Source: Ashinkailepas kermadecensis
Taxonomy: Eukaryota; Arthropoda; Thecostraca; Neolepadidae
Direction: 5' to 3'
NCBI GenBank assembly: GCA_034440615.1
Contig: JAOTOM010004677.1
Coordinates: forward strand, 1 to 64,000
Length of the DNA: 64,000 nt
Shown here piece after piece: positions 31,986 through 44,505 of this stretch (position 1 is the stretch's first letter; each line of letters opens with the position of its first letter). The translations under genes were made by a program, and so were the position numbers. The notes beneath the pieces were generated by a model. That model saw nothing but the letters and a program-made list of their open reading frames with translations, did no database searches and was not told the origin of the DNA.

Positions 31986-34786
31986 CCGTCTGTGCAGTCT
32001 GTTGCTGACAAATACCTAGTTTATGGCGAATGTGTACTCCGTCTGTTGCCTAGCCTATGGCGGCTGTATATTCCGTCTGTTGCTTACCCCATGACGACTG
32101 TATATCCCGTATGTTGCCTAGCCTATAACGACTGTATATCCCGTCTGTTGCCTAGCCTATGGCGACTGTATATCCCGTCTGTTGCCTGGTATGGCGATTA
32201 TATATCCCATCCCATCTGTTGCCTGGTGTGGCGACTGTATATCCCGTCTGTTGCCTGGTGTGGCGACTGTATATCCCGTCTGTTGCCTGGTATGGCGACT
32301 GTATATCCCATCCCATCTGTTGCCTGGTGTGGCGACTGTATATCCAATCTCGTCTGTTGCCTGGTATGGCGACTGTATATATCATCCCGTCTGTTGCCTA
32401 GTATGGCGACTGTATATCCCATCCCGTCTGTTGCCCGGTATGGCGACTGTATATCCCACCCCGTCTGTTGCCTGGTATGGCGACTGTATATCCCATCCCG
32501 TCTGTTGCCCGGTATGACGGCTGTATATCCCACCCCGTCTGTTGCCTGGTATGACGGCTGTATATCCCACCCCGTCTGTTGCCTGGTATGACGGCTGTAT
32601 ATCCCATCCCGTCTGTTGCCTGGTATGACGGCTGTATATCCCACCCCGTCTGTTGCCTGGTATGACGGCTGTATATCCCACCCCGTCTGTTGCCTGGTAT
32701 GACGGCTGTATATCCCACCCCGTCTGTTGCCTGGTATGACGGCTGTATATCCCACCCCATCTGTTGCCTGGTGTGGCGACTGTATATCCCACCCCGTCTG
32801 TTGCCTGGTATGACGGCTGTATATCCCACCCCGTCTGTTGCCTGGTATGACGGCTGTATATCCCACCCCGTCTGTTGCCTGGTATGACGGCTGTATATCC
32901 CACCCCGTCTGTTGCCTGGTATGACGGCTGTATATCCCACCCCGTCTGTTGCCTGGTGTGGCGACTGTATATCCCATCCAGTCTGTTGCCTAGCCTATGG
33001 CGACTGTATATCCCACCCCGTCTGTTGCCTGGTATGACGGCTGTATATCCCACCCCGTCTGTTGCCTGGTATGACGGTTGTATATCCCATCCAGTCTGTT
33101 GCCTAGCCTATGGCGACTGTATATCCCACCCCGTCTGTTGCCTGGTATGACGGCTGTATATCCCACCCCGGCTGTTGCCTGGCATGGCGACTGTATATCC
33201 CACCCCGTCTGTTGCCTGGTATGACGGCTGTATATCCCATCCCGTCTGTTGCCTGGTTGGCTTTCCCCCGTTCCCGGTATGACGGCTGTATATCCCATCC
33301 TGCCTGTTGCCCGGTATGGCGACTGTATATCTCACCCGTCTGTTGCCTGGTATGGCGACTGTATATCCCACCCCGTCTGTTGCCTGGTATGACGGCTGTA
33401 TATCCCACCCCGTCTGTTGCCTGGTATGGCGACTGTATATCCCATCCCGTCTGTTGCCTGGTATGGCGACTGTATATCCCACCCCGTCTTTTGCCTGGTA
33501 TGACGGCTGTATATCCCACCCCGTCTGTTGCCTGGTGTGGCGACTGTATATCCCATCCCGTCTGTTTCCCGGTATGACGGCTGTATATCCCACCCCGTCT
33601 GTTTCCCGGTATGACGGCTGTATATCCCACCCCGTCTGTTTCCCGGTATGACGGCTGTATATCCCACCCCGTCTGTTGCCTGGTGTGGCGACTGTATATC
33701 CCACCCCGTCTGTTTCCCGGTATGACGGCTGTATATCCCACCCCGTCTGTTGCCTGGTGTGGCGACTGTATATCCCACCCCGTCTGTTTCCCGGTATGAC
33801 GGCTGTATATCCCACCCCGTCTGTTACCTGGTATGACGGCTGTATATCCTACCCCGTCTGTTACCTGGTATGACGGCTGTATATCCCACCCCGTCTGTTG
33901 CCTGGTGTGGCGACTGTATATCCCATCCCGTTTGTGCCCGGTATGGCGACTGTATATCCCATCCCGTCTGTGCCCGGTATGGCGACTGTATATCCCATCC
34001 CGTCTGTTGCCCGGTATGACGGCTGTATATCCCACCCCATCTGTTGCCTGGTGTGGCGACTGTATATCCCACCCCGTCTGTTGCCCGGTATGACGGCTGT
34101 ATATCCCACCCCGTCTGTTACCTGGTATGACGGCTGTATATCCCACCCCGTCTGTTACCTGGTATGACGGCTGTATATCCCACCCCGTCTGTTGCCTGGT
34201 GTGGCGACTGTATATCCCACCCCGTCTGTTGCCCGGTATGGCGGCTGTATATCCCACCCCGTCTGTTGCCTGGTATGACGGCTGTATATCCCACCCCGTC
34301 TGTTGCCTGGTATGACGGCTGTATATCCCACCCCGTCTGTTGCCTGGTATGACGGCTGTATATCCCACCCCGTCTGTTGCCTGGTGTGGCGACTGTATAT
34401 CCCACCCCGTCTGTTTCCCGGTATGACGGCTGTATATCCCACCCCGTCTGTTACCTGGTATGACGGCTGTATATCCCACCCCGTCTGTTGCCTGGTATGA
34501 CGGCTGTATATCCCACCCCGTATGTTGCCTGGTATGACGGCTGTATATCCCACCCCGTCTGTTGCCTGGTATGACGGCTGTATATCCCACCCCGTCTGTT
34601 GCCTGGTGTGGCGACTGTATATCCCACCCCGTCTGTTGCCTGGTATGACGGCTGTATATCCCACCCCGTCTGTTGCCTGGTATGGCGGCTGTATATCCCA
34701 CCCCGTCTGTTGCCTGGTATGACGGCTGTATATCCCACCCCGTCTGTTGCCCGGTATGACGGCTGTATATCCCACCCCGTCTGTTG
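31986..34786. repeat. 37-bp minisatellite, about 74 copies
   Basis: Units of GGTATGACGGCTGTATATCC plus CACCCCGTCTGTTGCCT. Left-end units are diverged (TAGCCTATGGCGACTG) and right-end units more uniform. Variants ATGACGG/GTGGCGA alternate in places, hinting at multi-unit blocks. Short deviations include a unit interrupted by TTGGCTTTCCCCCGTTCC at 33254-33275. Long open frames on the minus strand (up to 532 codons) are repeat products, since 37-bp steps cycle the same peptide through three frames. Confidence 0.96.
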
Positions 34787-34984
34787 GAGCGGCGCTGTCG
34801 TCACCGACCGAGCGGCTCCGTCTGTCTGTCGGCGGCGCCGCGGCCGTGTTCCGAGACAGCTACACTTGCGTGTAGCTGTCGTTGGTGTGAGCGGTGACCA
34901 CCGCCTGGCGGGGCCGTAACTCACCGGGGCCCGGGCGGGGATGCGGTCAGGTGGCCCACCGGGGCGACCGGTGACCTCGCGTAG
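34787..34984. other. GC-rich unique spacer
   Basis: Unique CpG-rich DNA; CAGCTACACTTGCGTGTAGC-type inverted repeat at about 34857-34879 forms a short hairpin. Confidence 0.55.
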
Positions 34985-35520
34985 GCACTGCACTGCACTC
35001 CAGTCACTGCACTCTACCCGCTTGGTCCTGCTGTTGCACTGGACCGGCTCTGTCCTGCTACTGAACTGGACCCGTCCTGTCCTGCCACTGCGCTGTATCG
35101 GCTCTGTCCTGCTACTAACTGAATCCGCTCTGTTCTGCCGCTGAAATGTACCCGCTCTGTCTTGCTATTGAGCTGTATCGGCTCTGCCCTGCTACTGCAC
35201 TGGACCCGTCCTGTCCTGCCACTGCGCTGTATCGGCTCTGTCCTGCTACTAACTGAATCCGCTCTGTTCTGCCGCTGAAATGTACCCGCTCTGTCTTGCT
35301 ATTGAGCTGTATCGGCTCTGTCCTGCTACTGCACTGGACCCATCCTGTCCTGCCACTGCGCTGTATCGGCTCTGTCCTGCTACTGCACTGGACCCATCCT
35401 GTCCTGCCACTGCGCTGTATCGGCTCTGTCCTGCTACTGCACTGGACCCGCTCTGTCTTGCTGTTGAGCTGTATCGGCTCTGTCCTGCTACTGCACTGGA
35501 CCCGTCCTGTCCTGCTCCTA
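34985..35520. repeat. 27-bp repeat arranged as 54-bp dimers
   Basis: Monomers alternate between CTGTCCTGCTACTGCACTGG plus ACCC and CTGTCCTGCCACTGCGCTGT plus ATC, giving about nine 54-bp dimers after a degenerate left edge. A related unit with CTGAATCCGCTCTGTTCTGC recurs at about 35115 and 35255. Confidence 0.92.
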
Positions 35521-37803
35521 CACCGTCCCTGCTCGCGTTCCTCGTCGGGCAACGACAGGGGCCCGCCTGGCCTCTTCGATCAACGGCCCACCGGCTGCCG
35601 TGGGGCGTGAGGAGACGGCTGGAGTCATCAACGGCTTGCTTCTGCCGGTGCCGGTGCCGGTTCCCATCAGCTGTGAAGCGACAGCGGGGTGTCGTTTCTT
35701 TAGCTGCCGGTCGGGGTTCTCGTGGCCTGCTGGGAGTCGGTGTCGGCCGCCGTGGTTCACAGTCGGGGCGGACGGCTGAGGACGGGACGGGGCTGGGCGC
35801 CGCCGTGGGAGCTGTCTGGCCGACCACCTGGCCCCCAGAGGGTCGGCGTCGGCGTCGGCTGGCCGCATTTCACGGGTCATTAGGGGCGGAGGATGCCGCC
35901 GCCGCTCCTGGTCTGACTGAGGGGTGCCCTACACCGGCTGAATGTCGCCACCCCTCCTGTGACTGGTTCTAGGCTGCAAATGCCCCCGCCGCCGACTGGC
36001 TCCCACCGCTCCTTGCGTCCCCGGTATGGACTGTGGGACGCACCGCTGACTGGCTCCCAGAGATCCGGATGAGACCCCGGTCTGGCTCTGTGCTGGGGGA
36101 TGCACCGCCGACTGGATCACAGCTGCTGATATGCGTATCTGTTTGGCACATGCTCGAAATGCCGGCTGAATTTACCGCCGCTGACCGGGTCTCGGCGGCT
36201 GAGGACTTTTAGCTGGTGTTGCCAGCCCATCTGGATCTCACCCGTGTAGTACCTCCTTGATGCAGTTCATGCCATCGCAAATACCACTGTTTCTCGTGTC
36301 AGTCGCCTCGTGTCGGTCTTCGGTCGCCGAAATCAGAGGAGTGTTCGACCCGCGAGCATGTGACGCGGCCGTGAATCGTAACAGCAAATTATTCAGAAGA
36401 TAAGTCTCCTGACGACTGGCCAGACTCAGTTGCTATGCTGTTTGGTATGCGCCGGCAACGTGCAGGAATATTTACAGAGCGTTGATGCTCGATAGATATG
36501 GCTTCGATCGAAATACATGCATACTGCAGTGCAGGCTGTAATCAGTGTTCGAGCTGGGATTGACTCAAGGCAGGGGCGAATGCAGAGGGGGCACTGGGTG
36601 AATGTGCCCCCCCCCCCCCATTGAAAGAGGTGCACTCAGGCGGGGGAATGCGTCCCCCAGGGATGCCCAAATGCGTCCCTGCCCCGCTGAACGGATTTTT
36701 CAGCCGAAGGCGCCCCTCCGAGGAATTGGTGCCCCTCCACCCAGACAGTTCCTGGATCCGTCCCTGACTCAGGGTGATGACGTCAGGTCTGAACCACGCC
36801 AGCCGAGAGATAAAATGATGGTTTGAGGCTTTCTCGCAGGACGTTGTCTCCGGTGTGGATGTTGTGAGCTTGTTTTCGGACCATCATTGACTAACCGTTC
36901 GCCGCAGAAGTAGCACAGTTCACAGATCGGCGAACACCCCCACTGCCATCTTGCCACCGGCTGCGGCTGACCAATTCACTGACGCTGTCGTTTGAGATCG
37001 TTTAGCAGTTGTTTGCGCTGTGGTGCACGGTCTGACCGGCGAGTGACGTCATCCGTCCCGAGGTCACTGCTCGGTGTCACCGTTAAGTGATGTATTGCGT
37101 TGAAGCCGGTCATGCAGGGGTGTTCGGCTCCCGTCGCATTCCGAGTTCTCTCCGTAGGCATTGCTGAGTATGACGGTGGTTTGAATAGATGTGAAGTATA
37201 TCAGGATGCGGTACACTCATTTTGCATTGTAGCGATTGCAGGACAAAAAGGCGAGAAGCAAATCATGAATATATTAAGTATCAACAAAAAGTATAATATT
37301 GACATTCAATACACCGACTCCATAAAACATTGCTACACAAGATATGGACTCCACAAAATATTGACTGACATAATGTCAAATGATGAGAAAAATGTTTACT
37401 CATAAAATATCAAATAGGAAATAACAATAGCTCCCGGCCCCTAACGTATCCATGTGTTCCTGGAATAGCAGTACGGATATCGGATATTATCATGCTCCCG
37501 CTATAGAGTGTCGCCGACAGCCTCGTCAGTCAGAAATGCCTGGCAGCCAGACGATATGGTGCGATATTTTGCGTTTCGATATTTACCGTGTCGATATTTC
37601 TCCCGATCAGTCAACCGTTACAGCACCGTGAAGTTAGCACCGTAAGGGAGTTGACAAAACTAAAGGACGTTGTGTCAACAATGGTTTTCTTTTCATCTGC
37701 AGCTTAAAATTATAATGATTGGAGCCCGCTGTTTGGGCGAGTTGTTTTCCTTGAATGTACTGTCTTGTGCATCTTTGATGCATTGGGTTATGTATCTACC
37801 TTT
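35521..37803. other. Unique sequence, GC-rich then AT-rich
   Basis: 35521-36200 is CpG-rich, with a local duplication of a CACCGC.GACTGGCTCC-type segment near 35990-36110. Poly-C lies at about 36608-36620. TGACGTCA octamers occur near 36778 and 37044. 37180-37440 is a distinct AT-rich island holding part of a 101-codon frame (37100-37405) I do not recognise. Confidence 0.45.
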
Positions 37804-37836
37804 ACCAATGAAGTCGATGCGCCCTAAACCCAAACT
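37804..37836 (+). mobile_element. Short retro-insertion, GCGCCCTAAAGCCC family
   Basis: Reads ACCAATGAAGTCGATGCGCC followed by CTAAACCCAAACT. A 10-bp repeat TTATGTATCT (37788-37797 and 37861-37870) may be its target-site duplication, though the region is low in complexity. Confidence 0.6.
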
Positions 37837-38021
37837 AATTTGTCCCTTTTATGTATTGTATTATGTATCTTATGTATGCATGAAACCTTTAATGTGTAGC
37901 ATACCTTCTCGCTAGATTGTGAAGTTAACATAAAAGCCAGGAACAACAACAAATAATAAATTCAGGTCAAGTTGTCGCACAAAATATATCCAGGTCTTTT
38001 CCGCTTGCAATTGCAGTCTAC

Positions 38022-38072
38022 GGGCCGGGGTGGGGGGCTTAGGGGCGCATCGACTGCGTTGGTCATACAGCA
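38022..38072 (-). mobile_element. 51-bp retro-insertion with target-site duplication
   Basis: Minus-strand reading gives ATGACCAACGCAGTCGATGC then GCCCCTAAGCC and a C-rich tail. The flanks are CAATTGCAGTCTAC (38008-38021) and CAACTGCAGTCTAC (38073-38086), a 14-bp duplication with one mismatch. The 5' part matches the copy at 47081-47115. Confidence 0.75.
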
Positions 38073-38086
38073 CAACTGCAGTCTAC

Positions 38087-40194
38087 ATCACTAGGAATAT
38101 TGTGTGGGATGTGGAGCCGCGGACTGGTTGCGCTGCTGTCCACAGGATGGATCCTGGCCAGCGAACACCCCGTCTGACATCATCATGGCTGGGTGGGGAC
38201 ACGGCGACTGTCCTGCTGATACCCTCCCCTTCGGAGGCAGCAGAGTGGTGCGCGACATATGTAGGTCGTATGGCATACAAAACGAATTATGAAGCTTGAG
38301 TGGACTGGGTAGGGCGGTCTATGTTGTATTGCTAAAGTTGCTGCACTGTTCTTCTGTTTTGTGCGTATGAACTCATTGCGCTATAGCCTGGAGATAGCTA
38401 AAGTTAAGGCTATAGTGTAGCGAAGGTGCATGGTTCACGCCCATCTTGCCCCCGTTTTCAGTTGCAGTATCGAGTACCGCAGTATGGCGACCGTGGTGTT
38501 CGGTGGGTGGTTTCTGTGTTCCGGCGGCGGTTCGTGCCCCGAGCCTTCTGAATTATGTTCTTCAAGCCCACGCCCGAAGGACGAACACACGCAGGGACGC
38601 AGAGGAACGAACAGAGCACAACTCACACCGCCCGGCTGCCAGACCAGATTCCGAACACCGTTGCGTCTCCGCCGCTTCGTATGGACGCAAAGCGACCCAA
38701 GTGGTCGGCGCGCCCTGAAGTGCCAATCGACCACCGCCGCCACCTCCGTTTCATCAATTCTGCAGGCGGCCGGCCACGTTTAGTTTCGTAATCTCGCTCG
38801 GCGAGTTCGGATAGCGCCGATGGCGGCGCCGATACTGTTGCAGCGAACATTGTTCAGACGCTGGTGCGACAGGCGCGGCTCTGGCCATCACGCGGCTGCG
38901 TTTCGTCACGCTGACCGCCGACGGCCGACCACCCACCGCCGGTCGGTGGCGCTCTGACACCCTCACCGCCCCTGGCCAGCTGGTCTGGAGGTCAGCTCGG
39001 TCGGGTCGATCCGCCCCCAGGTTCGGTGCGTAGGTCGCAGCAGCCCGGGTGCAGTCTTGAGTTCCCAGAGTTGGCGGAGGCACGTCTGTGCGTGGGCCGT
39101 GCCAACTCTGGCGCCGCCTTTCGTCTCCCGTGGGTGGCCCGTTGTGCGAGGTCTGCTCGGATGAGGCGTGTGGGTGGCGGGCGAAACCTGCGTCGGCGGC
39201 GGCGGCGGGGCCGGTACAGAGGCGCGGCGGACACGGCCGCGGCTGCGAGCGGTCGGCAGGGCTGCTGGCGCCGCTGGTGCACTATCCACCCCCTGACTGG
39301 CTGCAGACGCGGCACGAAGATACCGGTCGACCGGCCGGCCGGTCAACTGGTGCTGCTGCCGCGCTGGGGAATCGGCCGGCTCCCTGGAGCCGCCTCCGGT
39401 CTGCCGAGTCTTTCCGAGGTGTGTCTTGGCGTTCGCTGAGTCGGGTGCCTGGCGCCGCCGGTGCCCACCGTGTGGCCGCCACGCATGCCGGGCGCGGCCT
39501 GCCGGACACCGCCTGCCGGACACCGCCTGCCGGACACCGCCTGCCGGACACCGCCCACAGTCGCCGACCGGCACCGCGTCTCGGCATCGACGTCTTGCTC
39601 CTCCGGCTCCCTGATACGGTACCGGGCTGCACCGATCGGGGTCTCGCTGGAACCGCGACGGATGTGTCTGACGGTCCAGATCGGGTCCACCAGCAGGCCG
39701 GATGGAACGTTTGTGGGGCCGAGATTGGGCCGCCGCTGAGCTCGGCTTGGGCTGTCCTGCAGCCCAGACGTCTGCTGTCGGCATCAGCACCAGCATCAGA
39801 GCCACGACCCGGGGACCGGTGAGCTGTGGTGTTATCGGAGGTAGGCGGGGCTGCGGCTGCGGCCGAGTATCTCCCGGCAGGCACCTGTGGACGGACGTCT
39901 CTGAACAGGTTTTGTCTGGACGACTGCTTGTGACGGGTTCCTCTGGACGGCCCGGGATGCAGATGCGTCTCCCAGGCTGGTTCGTCTGGATCCTGGACGG
40001 ATGGCTTCAGTGGGCGTCGCCGGGCAGGCCAGGGGCAGGGCAGGCACGTCAGACGGCGGGCTCGGTGCCGGCCGGCGCGGCCGGTGGCGACGTCGCGGTC
40101 TGGTGGCCGCGGTCCGGCCGTGTCACGCACCCGTGACGACCGCTGACGTCGCTCTGGACGACCGTGTCACGACCGACTGGAGCGCCGCACATCG
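38087..40194. other. Mostly GC-rich unique sequence, no gene recognised
   Basis: Frames of up to 280 codons occur on both strands at the same place (38960-40130), so they reflect base composition and not genes. A 14-bp repeat (CTGCCGGACACCGC) is present in about four or five copies at 39498-39560. Confidence 0.45.
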
Positions 40195-40250
40195 CGCCCG
40201 CAGCGCCCGTAGCGCCCGCAGCGCCCGCAGCGCCCGCAGCGCCTGCAGCG
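40195..40250. repeat. 9-bp repeat (AGCGCCCGC)
   Basis: About six copies of AGCGCCCGC and variants immediately left of the foldback element. Confidence 0.85.
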
Positions 40251-40292
40251 TCGTCGAGTCACGCCGCTGCAGCCGGGGGTCGCGCGCCTATC

Positions 40293-40660
40293 GTATCTTC
40301 CAATGTTCATAGCTCCCAAGGTTCATAATTTTCAAATTGGAAGCTGGGTTCCGAAAATTGGAAGTGCACTTCCAAAACGGCCCGGATAGGAGGCGTTCAT
40401 ATTTCTCAAGGTTCATGTCTTCCAAAGTTCATAACTTCCAAAACAGCCCGGCCAGGAGCCTGCCTAAAATAGCATAATCCAACGTAATCTAAGATTCAAG
40501 TTTTGGAGGTCATGAACTTTGGAAGATACGAACGCGTCCTACCCGCGGGTTCTTTTGGAAGCTAACTTCCTTTTTTTGAAGTTAGCTTACATTTTAGAAG
40601 TTATGAAGCTATGAACGTTGGAAGTTATGGACTTTGGAAGATATGAACACCTCCCGGGGG
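40293..40660. repeat. Foldback (nested inverted-repeat) element
   Basis: The outer arms (CGTATCTTCCAATGTTCATA near 40292 and the complement of 40625-40648) are inverted copies. An inner pair, 40390-40446 against 40499-40550, shares TCTTCCAAAGTTCATGAC-like sequence in opposite orientation. A perfect 11-bp stem AAGCTAACTTC (40559-40569) / GAAGTTAGCTT (40578-40588) lies within the right arm. GTTCATA and CTTCCAAA words repeat in direct order inside each arm. This may be a MITE-like or foldback transposon; no transposase and no clear target-site duplication were found. It is AT-rich within GC-rich DNA. Confidence 0.75.
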
Positions 40661-40775
40661 GGGGGAGGTCGGCCGACACGTGACGTCACTGTCCACAGAC
40701 TTCAGCCTAGCGGCGAAAGGCCGCGATAGCGGCGTTGTTGGCGCCCGCTTGCCCCGGGTGTGACGTCTGGGTTAG

Positions 40776-41327
40776 CTGCAGGAGGCGGTGCAGCCCAGTT
40801 TAAAAGGCGACCTCCTAGAATGCCATCAGTATGGGGTCTCCAAGGCTCATAAGAAACGGAGCATTCAGGTGCAACAAGAGTTACAATTAACTCGTGAAAA
40901 CTGCCACGACTTGCTTGCGAGGTCTGCGACAACACCAGGGAAACCGGAACAATGTTTGGTAACCGAGCTATTCAGCGACTGAAGTCTTAACTAAAGAACA
41001 AAGTCTCGACCATCTGATGGAAAAACAACATATTTTGCACCTCTTCCTAATGAGCATCGTATTATTTCTGTTTATGGTGACAATCCTGGTCCTGGTCCTG
41101 GTCGAAACGCTCTTAGCCCTCGTAGCATCCCAGGAGGAGGGGCTAATTTGATTTACCCCGAGGCTTTTCTGAAACAGCGCCTAAGCCCTTTAAGATATCG
41201 CTTTGAAACATGGTATGTATTCAGACAATTGATGAGCGCATATTGCATTAAAATAGTGGTCCAGTTTACCAGGGTCCCGTTGCTGGAGCAGGTCAAAGGT
41301 CACGACTTCGTCTCAATGCAGTTTTAA
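40776..41327 (+). pseudogene. Unrecognised coding-like frame, interrupted
   Basis: One frame runs for about 550 bp, stopped only by TGA (40980-40982) and TAA (40992-40994), and ends at TAA 41325-41327. The first part includes a charged stretch (KAHKKRSIQVQQELQLTREN). The second, with no ATG near its start, reads SDGKTTYFAPLPNEHRIISV, then YGDNPGPGPGRN, LSPRSIPGGGANLIYPEAF and LKQRLSPLRYRFETW. Codons in the second part favour A or T at third positions, unlike the GC-rich surroundings, and composition is protein-like. I recognise no family. It may be a decayed transposon, virus-derived or host gene fragment, or two exons. GTATGT at 41213-41218 could be a splice donor. Function is not assigned. 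Confidence 0.35.
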
Positions 41328-43706
41328 AATTTACATTGAAACTTTTTTTTCGCGAAAAATCGTACGAGATCAGTAAAAAATATGAATACATACACGAATG
41401 ATTTTTTTATGAAAAGGGATAGGTCAGGTTACCTGATCAAACGGAGGTTTAAGCTGGACAAAACATTGTGGATAGGTTTGTTACTGATCAATGCTTTCAA
41501 CAAGAAGAAAACTGGAATACATGACAGGAGATCTCATGCCCTGAGTTTTAAGTCAATTGCACGTCATCCCACTGATATATAACATGAAACTACTTCCCAA
41601 CAGTACAGGTATCGCCGACGCTTTGCACTATAAAAGATGGATTATTCCAAGTTAAAATGGAACCCCAACCCAATGGACTTGCTTGAACCCATCTACAAAT
41701 TATCTTGCGGGGGAGTAAAATAAAACTAAAACCATTTAGACATCCGGGAAATGTCCCCCATCCAGCCCCCGCCTTCAACACCTAAGACATCACATACAAA
41801 ATATCGTGAAGCTTCCTTAGCATAAATGTGCACTTGCCTGCGCTTTGCTGGCAAATCACACCCGCTTTAAAAGCGGCGCAAATGACCTTTATGGTTCGGC
41901 CCACCTCTAAAAATTACCCCCCTTCCAACGTAAAATGGTTGAGTCAGGACATTCTTTGCACGCCGATTGCGTTATTGCTTTGATTAGTGTCACTAGATTT
42001 AAGGTCGATTTGTATTTATTTATTTCAAGAGTTGCATTACTTTCAATTGTTTTTCAAGGTATTTGTTTTCTTACTTGAAGTATTTATTATTCTAAGAATT
42101 ATGAGAGAAGAATCTGAACATCTGCCTTTGCTTTGGTGACACTCATTATAGTTTCCTGAGCACAATATCTTTCCAAATCGTCGGATTCAACGATGTATCA
42201 ACATGTCCAGGTATTTGAGCTTGACCTAATCGATGACCTTGACTTCTGCACGTATCATTTGCGTTTTGCTAAGTTTTCAGTTTGCATATCATCGATATTG
42301 AGGCGCCGAGTCATATTTGTAATACGATCCGAGTCCGAGAACTACGGCAACACCGGGCGACTAACTGCACACTGCCATTGACCCATTTGACCTGACCTGA
42401 AAGGTCGACGAAAGGAAGTAAAGACAAACGTTCCAAGTAACACCGAAAGCTCAAGGATGACTTTTTACCACATCACTTTATCATACTTAGAACATAAGTT
42501 AGTTGGAGACATCGGTCAAACTGGCCCTCTTTCACTGCGATTGGCAGGAGGTATTGCGGTTGTGGGAGGATTAAAGCCACATCATCAATCACGTCGCCCA
42601 ACTTTGGTACGTTTCCTCCCTTTTCCTGCCCTGGGTATCTTGGTGGGTTTTCTACCGTCAGCGTCACGCTAGGCCAGCTCGGGCTGTGTGTAGTATTAGC
42701 TGGCGCGCTCAGCATACCTGGCACCTGGGTCGGCGTCTCTTCATGACCGACTTGAGCCGACTACTGAGTCACCAAGCCGAATACCGCGCGCTGGCGCCAT
42801 TTACCGGTCTCCGTTTTTGGTCGTGGCCGCGCCAAATCCGATTCCTGCGGCGTGTCTTGACGGCGGTGCACAGCTCGCAAGCTCTTCCGCCGCCTGACTC
42901 ACCCGGCTCGAGCGCGCCGCCTCGACAGCTCCGTGACCTCTGCCTGACCTCGCGCCGGTGCCGTGCTCGCACGTGGTGTGCCGCGACATTGGCCGAGTTT
43001 CAACTGTCTGAAGCGGCGTGGGAATGCTCGAGAGCAGCGGAAGTGGTTGGAGGTGGTGGTTGCGGTGTGAGGAGGGCGTCAGCGACATGCCGTGTGGTAT
43101 TTTCGCGCCTTGCTCAGTCACTGGCGCGCTCCTGAACGGTGTGCTGTCGATCGGCCGCTGCCGGCCGCGCCATGACCTCAGCTCAGAGTGACGTCACACC
43201 GTCCGTTGGGTGTGGCGTCGCCGGCAGATGCTGCGTGTCGTCGGATGGCGCTGGTGGCCGACGGCCGAATTGTCCGCGGTGCTGAGGGTTGGCGAGACGC
43301 TGATGGATGAGGCATAGTTGCCAGCCCCCGACAGAAGGCCTCTGATGGCCACGCCCCTCATTCACGACGACCTCTGATCAATGTCCTGCAATTCTGAAAT
43401 TTAAGTGGAGGTCCACAATTAATGACCACTGTTTTGACATCACTTTTTCCTTGTTGTCCTCCTTAAGTACCACTTATATTTTTATCGCAGGCTATTAAAT
43501 ATTTGGGTCTCTAGAAGCGCTCATGACTTCTGGCAGCAGCACTGCTGACTGGTAAAGGCGGCAGATACACTACTGACATCATCACCATCATCAAAAGATC
43601 AACAATGGTCACAGAAAATTAACCAATCAATAGGCAATATCCATATACATTTCCACTTAAAAGAAACGTTAGTTGGAATTTCTGACATCACCCCTTCCGC
43701 CCTCTG
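41328..43706. other. Unique sequence, AT-rich then GC-rich
   Basis: 41328-42480 is the most AT-rich long block in the window; 42680-43180 is CpG-rich. Small frames (41382-41582 plus, 42193-42381 plus) match nothing I know. A TGACGTCA octamer occurs near 43189. Confidence 0.45.
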
Positions 43707-44006
43707 CTGCGGTCGGTCTCTCCCACCCACGAGGAGACGGCAGGACAGGCTGCGGTTTGTCTCTCCCACCCACGAGGAGACGGGAGGACAGGCTGCGGTC
43801 GGTCTCTCCCACACACGAGGAGACGGGAGGACAGGTTGCGGTCGGTCTCCCACCCACGAGGCGACGGCAGGACAGGCTGCGGTCGGTCTCTCCCACCCAC
43901 GAGGAGACGGGAGGACAGGCTGCGGTCGGTCTCTCCCACCCACGAGGAGACGGGAGGACAGGCTGCGGTCGGTCTCTCCCACCCACGAGGAGACGGGAGG
44001 ACAGGT
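43707..44006. repeat. 43-bp tandem repeat
   Basis: Seven copies of a 43-bp unit with TCTCCCACCCACGAGGAGAC and GGGAGGACAGGCTGCGGTCG. One copy lacks TC (43848), which shifts the frame through the array. Confidence 0.94.
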
Positions 44007-44505
44007 CACAGCGGAGACGGACCGCGCCGTTGTGGTCGCCGTCGGCCGCCGTAGTTGGGCCGTGGCCCGCTGGGCGGCGCTGGCGTCGCGTCGGCGTCGA
44101 TGCCGCGCGGGCGCCACTGTGCGCGTGTCGAGTAGTGGTGCGACTGGCGGCGCCGCGTGTCGACCGACGCCGGACCTGACCTGACCTGACCGACGCCGGA
44201 CCGGACGGCAGCGCACAGACAGGTGGGTCGGCCGCTGAGGCTGGTGCGCACCTGGTGCCCGGCGGTCAGGTCGGACCGGGGCCGGGCTGGACCAGGTCTC
44301 CGTCTGTCGGCAGTCGGGCCGACACCGGCAGGTGGGTCGGCCGTCGGGTCAGGTCGGCCGTCGGGTCAGGTCGGCTGTCGGGTGTCAGGTCGGCCGTCGG
44401 GGCCGCGCCGCGCCAGATCCCGGCCAGCGGTCCGGCCGGGCGGCTGGCCAGACCGGACCCGGACTCTGGACGTGTCCAAACTCGACCGGAACCGAATCCG
44501 CTTGC
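44007..44505. other. GC-rich sequence with short local repeats
   Basis: Includes a GGCCGTCGGGTCAGGTC-like 17-bp repeat at about 44338-44400 and GACCTGACCTGACC near 44170. No gene recognised. Confidence 0.5.

Noticed and set aside
32198..34993. Minus-strand frames of up to 532 codons with repeated YTAVIPGNRR-like peptides
   Set aside because: The 37-bp unit cycles through all three frames and gives the same peptide set; overlapping alternative frames show the same pattern. No signal of protein coding.
38963..40130. Opposing 240-280-codon frames in GC-rich DNA
   Set aside because: Both strands are open over the same interval, as expected from low stop-codon frequency; no recognisable domain or splice structure.
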